From JBFHRE01 sp041746105 (GTDB lineage Bacteria > Actinomycetota > Acidimicrobiia > Spongiisociales > ZC4RG35), in assembly GCA_041746105.1 (NCBI GenBank), contig JBGTHP010000047.1:1-64000 (forward strand): 64,000 nucleotides of DNA, read 5' to 3'. Of the stretch, positions 35,435 through 43,438 are shown piece after piece. The notes beneath the pieces were generated by a model. It was not told the origin of the DNA. It did no database searches and saw nothing but the letters and a program-made list of their open reading frames with translations. The number at the start of each line of letters is the position of its first letter. Positions within the stretch are counted from its first letter, which is position 1. The position numbers and the translations under genes were made by a program.

Positions 35435-35481
35435 GAGCCTTAGGCTCCAGACCCCGGATTCGGGGCGAATCGCCGAAAGTT
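35435..35481. repeat. Dispersed 47-bp palindromic element, copy 2
   Basis: This is the second copy of the element at 15021, differing at four positions. Both inverted repeats are kept: GAGCCT-T-AGGCTC and CCCCG-GATT-CGGGG. It lies between the divergent alcohol dehydrogenase and cupin genes, where it could also affect promoters. Confidence 0.7.
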
Positions 35482-35520
35482 GGTTGGAGATCGAGGTTGT
35501 CCAACGCCGAAAGGAGCGCC

Positions 35521-35904
35521 ATGCGCCACGCACCAAGCGAAAACAGAGAATGGATACCAGCCCCTTCAGAACATTTCACCGGTCGGGTCTGGTTCGACGA
35601 GATGAGCAATGATCCCGACGCGCTCAACGCTCTCGGGGTGACATTCGAACCGGGGGCTCGGACCGACTGGCACTCGCATCCGGCGGGGCAGGTCCTCTAC
35701 ATCACTGCTGGGGGAGGCAAGGTCCAGACCGATGCCGGCGAGACGATTCTGGTTGGTCCCGGCGATGTTGTGCATTCACCAGCGGGGGAGCTTCACTGGC
35801 ACGGCGCCACCGCTACGAGCTTCATGACCCACCTCTCGCTGACGACCGGGGGCGACACCGAATGGACGGCGGCGAAGGTATCTGACGGGGATTATCTCCG
35901 GTGA
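35521..35904 (+). CDS. Cupin-domain protein
   Basis: This 127-residue cupin has the first metal motif, TDWHSHPAGQVLYITAG, with two His, a Glu position replaced (Gln instead), and the second motif PAGELHWHGA with a His. It looks like a single-domain cupin of the type annotated as a quercetin or small-molecule dioxygenase-like protein, with metal (Fe, Mn or Ni) bound by the His residues. The start is the ATG at 35521, since an AAAGGAG site lies 4 nt upstream; a TTG at 35497 is less likely. The substrate is unknown. Confidence 0.87.
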   Translation: MRHAPSENREWIPAPSEHFTGRVWFDEMSNDPDALNALGVTFEPGARTDWHSHPAGQVLYITAGGGKVQTDAGETILVGPGDVVHSPAGELHWHGATATSFMTHLSLTTGGDTEWTAAKVSDGDYLR

Positions 35905-35910
35905 CCCGAT

Positions 35911-36366
35911 CTACAGGTAGAGACCGGTGGAGTCGCTGCCGGCCGAGTTCGACGAGGGCAGCATCTGACGTTGCTGCATCTCAGCGAGTTGGGCTTGGGC
36001 AGCCATCTGCTGGCTGACGAGCGATGCCTGGATTCCGTGGAAGAGGCCTTCGAGCCATCCGATCAATTGGGCTTGCGAAATTCGTATGACCGATGCGCTC
36101 GGGACCTCGTCGCCCACGATCGGCACGATGATGTCATTGAACTCGTCCAACAATTCATCGGACAGCACCTCCCGCAATTCATCCAGGGAGCGTTGGTGGA
36201 TGGTCTTCAAAACGGCGCGCCCTGACTCGTCGAGCGATGCCTGACGAGCTTCTTCGAGCATCGCCCGCGTCATAGAAGCAATCCGAATCAGCTTCGTCGA
36301 CTGGCGGATTCCGTCGTTGGATTCACTCGGCGGCTCGAGGCCGTCTGGAGTCATTGGTTGGCTCAT
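35911..36366 (-). CDS. bpa: Bacterial proteasome activator (Bpa/PafE, DUF2587)
   Basis: This 151-residue, mainly helical protein matches Bpa: LIRIASMTRAMLEEARQA, DELLDEFNDIIVPI, and QLIGWLEGLFHGIQASL. It ends in GLYL, close to the GQYL tail that docks into the 20S proteasome in mycobacteria; the penultimate Tyr-Leu is kept. It forms rings that open the proteasome for ATP-independent protein breakdown. It implies the organism has a 20S proteasome elsewhere. The gene is monocistronic and converges on the cupin. Confidence 0.9.
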   Translation of the reverse strand: MSQPMTPDGLEPPSESNDGIRQSTKLIRIASMTRAMLEEARQASLDESGRAVLKTIHQRSLDELREVLSDELLDEFNDIIVPIVGDEVPSASVIRISQAQLIGWLEGLFHGIQASLVSQQMAAQAQLAEMQQRQMLPSSNSAGSDSTGLYL

Positions 36367-36461
36367 CGAAGCGAGCCTAATGCTGAGCGCGCACGTGACG
36401 TACCTTCCTGGTGGTCGCGAAGTAACGTAAGGTGCTGTAGAGCATCGAAGCGAGGCATGAG

Positions 36462-36698
36462 ATGAACACGGACGATCTTCCCCCCATCCTCGACGCGGCG
36501 CAGGTGGCGGAGTTGCTCGGTATGAATGTGCAGATGGTGCGCCGGTATGCCCGGGAGGAGCGTCTGCCCGCCTACAAACTGCCGGGAGGACGCACCTTCA
36601 AGTTCTTCCGCGACGAGGTTTTCGACTTCGTCAGGGCTCACCCTGTGGTTGCCGGAGATATCGACGAAGAAGAGTCGGAAGCGGTCGACCTCGTCTAG
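36462..36698 (+). CDS. Small MerR/excisionase-type helix-turn-helix protein
   Basis: This 78-residue protein has a winged helix-turn-helix at about 8-55: LDAAQVAELLGMNVQMVRR, then LPAYKLPGGRTFKFFRDEV. This is the HTH_17/excisionase and BldC-like pattern. The C-terminal tail is acidic. It could act as a DNA-bending or transcription factor. Upstream of the start, ACGTACCTT and AAGTAACGT form a loose inverted pair that may be its own site. It converges on the decayed DUF3291 gene. Confidence 0.78.
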   Translation: MNTDDLPPILDAAQVAELLGMNVQMVRRYAREERLPAYKLPGGRTFKFFRDEVFDFVRAHPVVAGDIDEEESEAVDLV

Positions 36699-37146
36699 CC
36701 GGGCGCGGGAAATCCCGATTGGGCGGCCACCCTTCGGAGGTGGGGCATGACGGCGCAGGCCGATGAGACGGCGATATGCCTCCTCGACGTTCGGGATCTC
36801 GCCGCTCGACACCCACCAGAGCACCGTCGATTTTTCTTTGGTCGGCTCGAACCAATGGCGCTTGCGACGAACAATTCGGAATGGTTGCCCCGATATACGT
36901 GGTTTTTCAACGATTCGAGATCGGTCCAGACCGAAAGGCTGGCGATCACCAACGGATCCTCGATCTCGGCGATCGCGACGTATGACGGCGACCGGCCGTC
37001 GGCGTCGGTCAGGCGCCACACGAATCCAGGAGTGGTCTCGGCTAGGGCATTGATCGGTTGAGTGCGCTCAAGAACTCGGCCGACCGAGGATCGTCGAGGG
37101 GGTGCAGGAGCCGTGCCACATTGAACTCGGCGAGATGATGCGACAT
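36695..37146 (-). pseudogene. DUF3291 family gene with at least two frameshifts
   Basis: Three reading frames together give a recognisable DUF3291 protein. From the ATG at 37146 comes MSHHLAEFNVARLLHPLDD to SALNR. Then, in a second frame, come INALAETTPGFVWRLTD and LSVWTDLESLKNHVYRGNH. Then, in a third, come RHWFEPTKEKSTVLWW and IPNVEEAYRRLIGLRRH. One base is missing after AACCG (near 37053) and another in the TTGTTCG region (near 36868). A further change near the 3' end is likely. The gene is either decaying or poorly read. The end at 36695 is approximate. Confidence 0.75.
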
Positions 37147-37223
37147 TGCCAAAACAATGGGAGTTGGACTGATCGACGGTGACCGGCTCAAGCGACACGA
37201 GGTGGGTGCCGAAGTAGTCGGCA

Positions 37224-39041
37224 ATGCTGAAGTTGTCAGACGCCAGGGCCCGCCTCGATGCGGCAAGCTCGACGCGCGAAGAGATGGCGGCGCTAACCGA
37301 TCTTTCGGCGGCGCTCTACGAGTTCGATGCGGTCGAGGCGGTACAGGTTGCGGAAAAAGCGATGGCGCTGGCCGAACAGATCGACGACCCCGTTGGTCGG
37401 GCCCACGCCGCACACAACCGTGGCTGGGCTTTCAGCTCGATGGGTGTGGTGGACCAGGCGCTTCGTGACCAGTTGGCCGCCTACACGGTCTTCATAGAAC
37501 ATGGCGATACCGGCGGCGCAGCGAACGCTCTTCTTGCGATCGGGGACATCCACGGCGAGGCAGGTGAGTTCGCGTCGGCCCTCGAGTATTTCGAGAGGGC
37601 GTCGGCTCTGATGGATGCGATTGGGGATGAAGTCGGCCGGGGCGTCGTACTCAATCTCTCAGCAATCGTTCTCAGCAACCAGAAGCGCCATCGCGAGGCA
37701 CTCGATCTCTTCCAGCGAGCCGAGAGGATTTTCGATCGCCACAACGATGCATTGAGATTGTTGACCGCCCGGATCAACCGAGGTTTTGAAATCGTTGCGC
37801 TGACTCGATTGGAACCGGCCGGCGCCGAGGTGTTTCTGGAGCAGGCAGGCGACGTGTCGCGATGGATCATCGAACAGGGTCGGGCGCTGGGAGAAGATGG
37901 GCGCAACACCCTCGCTTACGGCCACGCCTTGAGCGCGCAGATCCTGGCGGCGCGAGGAGACAGGGTGCTCGCCCTCGACCACGCCAGGACCGCGGTCGAA
38001 CTCGCGGACGCAGGGGGGTTTGATCAGGTCGTGATCCAGTCGTCACTCGACTCGGCCGGCTGGCTGATCGAAGACGGCGATCACGCTTCCGCCGCGGCGA
38101 TCCTGGATTACATCGGAGCTCGGGCCGAGGCCAGGGAAAACCGTCCTGCGCTGGCCAGGGTTCTCCGGATGAGAGCGGATATGTTGGAGGATCAGGCCGA
38201 CCTGGCGGGGTCGTTGTCGGCCTTCCGTGCCTTCTACGAACTCGAACAGAACCTCCACAACGCAGAGAACGAAAGGCGCGGGCGCCTGACCTCGGTACGA
38301 GTCGAGATCGAAGAGGCGCATCGCCAGGTGGAGTCCGCTCGTGAGCGGGTGGCCGAGCTCGAGGCTATGGACCGGGACAAGCGAGAGTTCTTGGCGAGCG
38401 TCAGTCACGAGCTACGAACGCCGTTGACCGGGATCGTCGGGTTCGCGAGCGAGCTGGCCGAGAATTGGGAGACCTTCGACGAGGTGGAAGCCCACGACAT
38501 GGTGAAGGTGATCGCCCGCCAGTCGATCGACATGGCGGCGATCGTCGACGACCTTTTGACGATCACCCGTCTCCAGGCGGGGTCGCTCAACGTTTATCCA
38601 GGGGACATCGAACTGAGCGAGCACCTCAACGAAATGGCCAGGACTCTCGGCCGCCAGCTCGACCGATCGGTCCCAATATCGGGCAGAGCCTGGGCGTTCG
38701 CCGACGCCGCCCGTGTGCGCCAGATCGTCCGCAACCTCGTTACGAACGCGATCCGACACGGTGGGTCCGAGATGCGCGTTCAAATAGGCGAGACCGAATC
38801 GACCGTGGTGGTCGAGGTCAGAGACAGCGGAGCCCCAATCGCGCCCGATCGCGTCGCTCGGATGTTCGAACCGTTTGAGCACTCAGACGACGCGGTTCGC
38901 ACCCCGCACTCGGTCGGTCTGGGGCTGACGGTGGCGCGCAGCCTCGCGCTGTTCATGGACGGCGACCTCGAATATTTTCACGATGGAGAGTCGGTTTTTC
39001 GACTCAGTCTCCCCAGATCATTCCTGGCGGTTTCGGTCTAG
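37224..39041 (+). CDS. TPR-repeat sensor histidine kinase
   Basis: This 605-residue protein has no membrane helices, so it is a cytoplasmic kinase. The N-terminal ~330 residues are tetratricopeptide-like repeats (AAHNRGWAFSSMGVVDQALR, LLAIGDIHGEAGEFASALEY). A coiled coil (about 350-375, RQVESARERVAELEAMDRDK) follows, and then a HisKA domain with FLASVSHELRTPLTG (phospho-His) and an HATPase domain (NLVTNAIRHGG, SVGLGLTVARS). TPR regions often sense protein partners. No response regulator is directly next to it, so the partner is unknown. Confidence 0.88.
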   Translation: MLKLSDARARLDAASSTREEMAALTDLSAALYEFDAVEAVQVAEKAMALAEQIDDPVGRAHAAHNRGWAFSSMGVVDQALRDQLAAYTVFIEHGDTGGAANALLAIGDIHGEAGEFASALEYFERASALMDAIGDEVGRGVVLNLSAIVLSNQKRHREALDLFQRAERIFDRHNDALRLLTARINRGFEIVALTRLEPAGAEVFLEQAGDVSRWIIEQGRALGEDGRNTLAYGHALSAQILAARGDRVLALDHARTAVELADAGGFDQVVIQSSLDSAGWLIEDGDHASAAAILDYIGARAEARENRPALARVLRMRADMLEDQADLAGSLSAFRAFYELEQNLHNAENERRGRLTSVRVEIEEAHRQVESARERVAELEAMDRDKREFLASVSHELRTPLTGIVGFASELAENWETFDEVEAHDMVKVIARQSIDMAAIVDDLLTITRLQAGSLNVYPGDIELSEHLNEMARTLGRQLDRSVPISGRAWAFADAARVRQIVRNLVTNAIRHGGSEMRVQIGETESTVVVEVRDSGAPIAPDRVARMFEPFEHSDDAVRTPHSVGLGLTVARSLALFMDGDLEYFHDGESVFRLSLPRSFLAVSV

Positions 39042-39087
39042 ACAGACGTGGGACCGTAAGCGAGTGGTCGCTCCTTATCATTGCCTC

Positions 39088-40029
39088 GTGCTCAGAACCT
39101 CAGACGCTTCGATCATCGCGTCCGAATTCGGTCTCGGGGATCATGCCTCACTGGAGGGACCTGTTGCGCGGGGCGAGGTCGGCCAGGTCTGGAGACTGAC
39201 TACAGACGCCGGGGCATGGGCGGTGAAAGAGCCGTTCGAGCTCCCTTCGCCGACTGAGGCGGAGGACGACGCCGCATTTCAGGACGCGGTTCGTTCGGCC
39301 GGGATCCCGATGCCGGCGGTCGTTCGCACCGTTTCCGGATCTGTGATCTGCGAAGTGGATTCAACCGCGGTCAGGGTTTATGAATGGGTCGACCTCCTCG
39401 AAAGAGATCCATCGGTCGACCCTGCCCAGATCGGACGTTTGGTTGCATCCATCCACGGTGTCCGCCACCTTGGCCGCAACCCGGTCCACTGGTGGTACAC
39501 CGATCCAGTGGGTGCCGTTGCATGGGATGAATTGATCGGAGATCTGACGGCGGCGAGAGCGCCGTTTGTTGCCCAAATGGCCGATCTGCGAGACGAACTT
39601 GTCGCGCTTGAGGGCCTCTTCGAGTTTCCGACAAATCTCCAGACCTGCCATCGCGACCTGTTCGCCGACAACGTTCTCACCACTTCGACCGGAGGCCTCT
39701 GTGTCATCGATTGGGAGAATGCGGGCTTGGCGGACCCCAGCCAGGAGTTGGGTTTGGTTTTGTACGATTTCAGCCAGGGTGACCCCGCCAGAGCCCGGAA
39801 TCTGTACGAAACGTATGTGGACGCAGGTGGCCCTGGGAGAATCCGGCGCCCTCAAGACTTCACGATGGTCATCGCCCAATTGGGTCACATCGGCCAGATC
39901 TCGTGTCGTGATTGGCTCGATCCGTCCCAGCGCTCTCAACAGGCGAGAAACGCGGGAAGGGTCGAAGAGTTCGTTTCGGCGCCCATCACCCGCCAGATGA
40001 TCGAGTCGTTCATGGATGCCCTCGGTTGA
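39088..40029 (+). CDS. Aminoglycoside-phosphotransferase/choline-kinase-fold protein
   Basis: This 313-residue protein is of the APH fold. It has the catalytic loop CHRDLFADNVL and the metal-binding IDWENAG. The N-lobe Lys is likely in WAVKEPF. The GTG at 39088 is the best start; the longer frame overlaps the kinase gene. It probably phosphorylates a small alcohol or amine and is not evidence of drug resistance. It is 46 bp after the TPR kinase. Confidence 0.82.
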   Translation: MLRTSDASIIASEFGLGDHASLEGPVARGEVGQVWRLTTDAGAWAVKEPFELPSPTEAEDDAAFQDAVRSAGIPMPAVVRTVSGSVICEVDSTAVRVYEWVDLLERDPSVDPAQIGRLVASIHGVRHLGRNPVHWWYTDPVGAVAWDELIGDLTAARAPFVAQMADLRDELVALEGLFEFPTNLQTCHRDLFADNVLTTSTGGLCVIDWENAGLADPSQELGLVLYDFSQGDPARARNLYETYVDAGGPGRIRRPQDFTMVIAQLGHIGQISCRDWLDPSQRSQQARNAGRVEEFVSAPITRQMIESFMDALG

Positions 40030-40080
40030 CCAATCGTTTGGCTGCCCTCATCTCGATGCGGGTATGTAGCCTGATTGGTC

Positions 40081-41352
40081 ATGACGACTGCTCCAATGGT
40101 TGACCCGAGGGGCCAACTCGACTCGCTCTATGACATGGCGGTCGAGGCGTCATCGGCGCGCCGCCTGGAGGATGTGCTCGATGTGGCATTGCGGCATTGT
40201 CTGGATCTGACGGCTTCGGAGTTTGGGTTCATCGGTCTGGTTTCAGAAGACGCGAGCTCAATGGACATAGTCGCCATTCAGGGTTTCCATCCCGCCAAGG
40301 CGTTCTACCAGGAACACAGGACGATTCCGCTGCGACCGAACCTGTTCTCGCTGGTCGTGATGGAGGATCGACCCATTCGCTCGGAAGATGCCATGGTCGA
40401 CCCGGCCAGCATCGGCCAGCCGAAGGGCCACCCCCCGGTTCGCGCATTTCTCGGCGTCCCTTTGCGGTTGGATGGGCGGGCGATCGGCATGATCGGTCTC
40501 GCCAACCGGCCGTCTCTTTATGAGGAGCATCACGAAAGGATCACGCTCACCTACGCCGGGCTTGCCGCCGTTCTCGTCCGCAACGCACAGTTGTACGAGA
40601 CGGTGCAGGCTTCCAACCGGGAACTCGAACACCAGGTGAACGAGCGCACCGCCGAGCTGGCGTCGGCACGGGACGCCCTGGCTTCTAAGGCCGAGCGGCT
40701 CCGGGTGGTCCTCGCCGAGACCGTTGACACTCAAGAACAAGAGCGCCGCCGGATCGCATCCGACATGCATGACGGCATCAACCAATTGCTGATCGGCGCG
40801 ATGCTTGAGCTGGAATCGGGTCAACACCGGCTCCAGGCAGGACAAACCGGACCGGCAGAGGAGGCTTTTGCCTCGGCGCGCGAGGTGCTCTCGCAGGTCG
40901 AAGCCGAGATCCGGCGGGTTGTCAACGATCTCCATCCCCCGATCCTCGAAGGGCTGGGACTCGATTCTGCGTTACGCGATCTGGCTGAACGTTTTCAGGC
41001 GTTCACCCGCGTGACGTGCGGCGTCGACGTTCGAGGCAGGTCGGGCAGGCTGACCGATCGGTCCGAGATCGGTCTGTATCGAATGACCCAAGAAGCGCTA
41101 CGCAACATCGCCGTTCATGCCGACGCCAAGCGAGCCGGGATTGAGATCGAGTACAAACCGGCAGTGGTGATCGTGAGGGTCACCGACGATGGACGAGGCT
41201 TCGAGCCAGACGAAGTGAGGGGATTGGCCAGCGAAGGACATCTCGGGCTCGAGAGTATGAGACGGAGAATCCGAGACCTGGACGGGGACTGGACGATTTC
41301 GTCCGAGCTCGGCGGCGGGACCGTGATCGTCGCCAGCGTTCCCCGGTCGTGA
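40081..41352 (+). CDS. GAF-domain sensor histidine kinase (NarL/HisKA_3 type)
   Basis: This ~423-residue soluble kinase has a GAF domain at about 25-175 (ASEFGFIGLVSEDASSM), a coiled coil (about 175-215), a HisKA_3 box ERRRIASDMHDGINQLL with the phospho-His, and an HATPase domain (ALRNIAVHADAKRAG, DDGRGFEPDE, LGLESMRRRI). GAF domains bind small ligands or a cofactor such as heme or an iron-sulfur cluster, so it may sense gas or redox state. Its stop overlaps the regulator start (GTGA). Together with the regulator it sits directly upstream of the CO dehydrogenase genes. Confidence 0.9.
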   Translation: MTTAPMVDPRGQLDSLYDMAVEASSARRLEDVLDVALRHCLDLTASEFGFIGLVSEDASSMDIVAIQGFHPAKAFYQEHRTIPLRPNLFSLVVMEDRPIRSEDAMVDPASIGQPKGHPPVRAFLGVPLRLDGRAIGMIGLANRPSLYEEHHERITLTYAGLAAVLVRNAQLYETVQASNRELEHQVNERTAELASARDALASKAERLRVVLAETVDTQEQERRRIASDMHDGINQLLIGAMLELESGQHRLQAGQTGPAEEAFASAREVLSQVEAEIRRVVNDLHPPILEGLGLDSALRDLAERFQAFTRVTCGVDVRGRSGRLTDRSEIGLYRMTQEALRNIAVHADAKRAGIEIEYKPAVVIVRVTDDGRGFEPDEVRGLASEGHLGLESMRRRIRDLDGDWTISSELGGGTVIVASVPRS

Positions 41353-42101
41353 GCCATTCACTTCTGATCGTCGACGATCACGCCATCGTCCGGCGCGGCC
41401 TTCGCAGTTTGCTGTCGAACTATCCAGAGTTCGAGATCGTTGGTGAGGCGGGCTCTTGTGACGAGGGTTTCGAGATGTTTCGTGCACTCCGACCTGATGT
41501 CTCCCTGGTCGACATCAGGCTCGGTGATCGGTCGGGACTGGATCTTCTCGATGACATCCTCAATGAAGACCCTGAGGCGAGGGTGCTCATCGTCAGCTCC
41601 TTTTCTGACGACGAGTATGTGACCCGAAGCCTGCGGGCCGGGGCGTTGGGATACGTCTCAAAGGCAGATTCGCCATCGGTTCTGGTGACGGCGATCGAAA
41701 CTGTCGCGTCGGGTCAGCAGGCGATAGGCCCCGGTGTCGCTGCTCACCTGGTTGAGCAGCTCATTTCGCCCACCGCCACGACGGGGCCGACGCTCGAGCC
41801 GACGGAGGTCCAGATGCTCGCTATGGTCGCCAACGGCGCCAGCAATTCTCAGATCGCCGATCGGCTTTACATGAGCGACAGCACGGTCAAAAGGCGGTTG
41901 CATCGGGTGTTCGAGAAGTTGGGTGTCGGCCGCCGGACCGAGGCGGTGGCGGAGGCTTTGAGACAGGGCCTTCTTTGGCGGTGGCCCGATCGGGTCACGA
42001 GATTGACCCAACCCGGCCACCGGCTGAACCGTGGTTTCCGGGCGGCGGCAAGCCCGGATCGCCTACAACTGGTTCCATTCTCTCTCAGGAGGCAGAGGAC
42101 C
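41349..42101 (+). CDS. NarL/LuxR response regulator whose frame continues into coxM
   Basis: The first ~213 residues are a complete NarL-type regulator. The receiver (residues about 4-120) has acidic SLLIVDDHAIV, phospho-acceptor SLVDIRLGDRSG, and SKADSP. The LuxR helix-turn-helix (about 148-205) has VANGASNSQIADRLYMSDST. The protein ends naturally near LRQGLLW, but no stop codon follows. The frame runs on for about 38 codons of low-complexity sequence straight into coxM (42102-42977) and on to its stop. The end given is the last base before coxM. It overlaps the kinase stop by four bases. Confidence 0.85.
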
Positions 42102-42977
42102 ATGTTCCCAGCCGCGTTTGACTATTCGGCTCCATCCAGCGTCGACGAGGCTTTGGCCAACTTGAGCGAGGTCGGCGAAGACGGTCGCGTTCTGGCAGGC
42201 GGCCAGAGCTTGATACCCATGATGAAGCTGAGGCTGGCCGCCCCGGCGAATCTCGTCGACATCAACGGGATTGCCGAACTCGACTACATCAACGATGTCA
42301 ACGGACATATTGCCATCGGCGCGCTCGCTCGTCACGCAGCCGTCGCCGCCTCGGACCTGATTCGCTCCAACAACGGGACAATGGCGGCCGCCGCGCCCTG
42401 GATTGCAGATCCGCTCGTGCGGAACAGGGGAACGTTGTGCGGGTCGGTCGCCCACTGCGACCCAGAGGGCGATTGGAATTCGGTGATGCTGGCGATCGGT
42501 GCCTCGGTCGTGGCGCGGTCCCAGTCCGGTGAGCGAGTGATCCCGATTGCCGATTTTGTCGTCGATTTCTTCACGAACTCGCTCCAGCCGGGCGAGATGG
42601 TGACCGAGGTGCGGGTCCCCAAGTACACGGGATCTGCCGGCGGCTCGTATATCAAGTTGGAGCGCAAGATCGGCGACTACGCCACGGTCGGTGTTGCCAC
42701 CCACCTGCAGCTCGACAGCGCCGGGAAAATCGCTCAGGCGGGATTGGCGCTGACGTCGGTGTACCGCCACAACCTGAAGGTCGGTGAGGCCGAACAGATG
42801 ATGATCGGCCAGGATCCCTCGGCCGAACTGTTCGCCGAGGCCGGCGACATAGCCGCCAGGGCCTGCGACCCAGAGAGTGATGTGAGAGGCCCTGCGGACT
42901 ACAAGCGAGCAGTCGTAAAGGAATACACCAAACGAGGTTTCGCCCAAACGCTGGCCCAGGTAGGAGGACAAAGCTGA
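42102..42977 (+). CDS. coxM: Carbon monoxide dehydrogenase FAD subunit
   Basis: This 291-residue medium subunit has the FAD-binding blocks AGGQSLIPMMKLRLAAP and TLCGSVAHCDPEGDW, the KLERKIGDYATVGVA segment and a C-terminal CO-dehydrogenase flavoprotein domain. The AGGAGG site at 42087-42092 is 9 nt before the ATG at 42102, so it can be translated on its own although the upstream regulator frame also reads through it. Its stop overlaps coxS by one base (TGATG). It passes electrons from the iron-sulfur subunit to the quinone pool. Confidence 0.92.
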   Translation: MFPAAFDYSAPSSVDEALANLSEVGEDGRVLAGGQSLIPMMKLRLAAPANLVDINGIAELDYINDVNGHIAIGALARHAAVAASDLIRSNNGTMAAAAPWIADPLVRNRGTLCGSVAHCDPEGDWNSVMLAIGASVVARSQSGERVIPIADFVVDFFTNSLQPGEMVTEVRVPKYTGSAGGSYIKLERKIGDYATVGVATHLQLDSAGKIAQAGLALTSVYRHNLKVGEAEQMMIGQDPSAELFAEAGDIAARACDPESDVRGPADYKRAVVKEYTKRGFAQTLAQVGGQS

Positions 42978-43438
42978 TGCAAGTCACGGTGACCATCAAT
43001 GGAGTCGCTCAGACTCACGACGTCGAACCCCGCAAACTCCTCGTCGACTTCATCCGCGACGACGCCGGGCTCACCGGCACCCACATCGGATGTGACACAA
43101 CCTCCTGCGGAGCATGCACCGTTCTCGTGGACGGCACACCGATGAAGTCGTGCACGATGTTCGCAGTCCAGGCCAACGGACACGCTGTCAAAACGGTCGA
43201 AGGACTCAAGCAGGACGGGGCGCTGCACCCGATCCAGTCGGCTTTCAAAGAAAACCACGGTCTTCAATGCGGCTTCTGCACCCCGGGGATGATGATGGTG
43301 GGTTCGGCTCTGATCGAAACGAACCCTGAGCCGTCGGACGATGAAGTGCGCTGGGCAATCAGCGGCAACATCTGTCGTTGCACCGGTTACACGAACATCG
43401 TTGCGTCGATCCAGGCCGCTGGAAAGGAACTGGTATGA
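42977..43438 (+). CDS. coxS: Carbon monoxide dehydrogenase iron-sulfur subunit
   Basis: This 153-residue small subunit binds two [2Fe-2S] centres. The N-terminal ferredoxin-like cluster is HIGCDTTSCGACTVLVDG plus a further Cys in MKSC. The second cluster is LQCGFCTPGMMM with NICRCTGY. All eight Cys are present. It overlaps coxM by one base and coxL by four. The order M-S-L is the standard CO dehydrogenase arrangement. Confidence 0.95.
   Translation: MQVTVTINGVAQTHDVEPRKLLVDFIRDDAGLTGTHIGCDTTSCGACTVLVDGTPMKSCTMFAVQANGHAVKTVEGLKQDGALHPIQSAFKENHGLQCGFCTPGMMMVGSALIETNPEPSDDEVRWAISGNICRCTGYTNIVASIQAAGKELV

Noticed and set aside
39088..40029. Aminoglycoside resistance gene
   Set aside because: It has the phosphotransferase fold only. 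Many such proteins phosphorylate ordinary metabolites, and no mobile element or resistance context is present.
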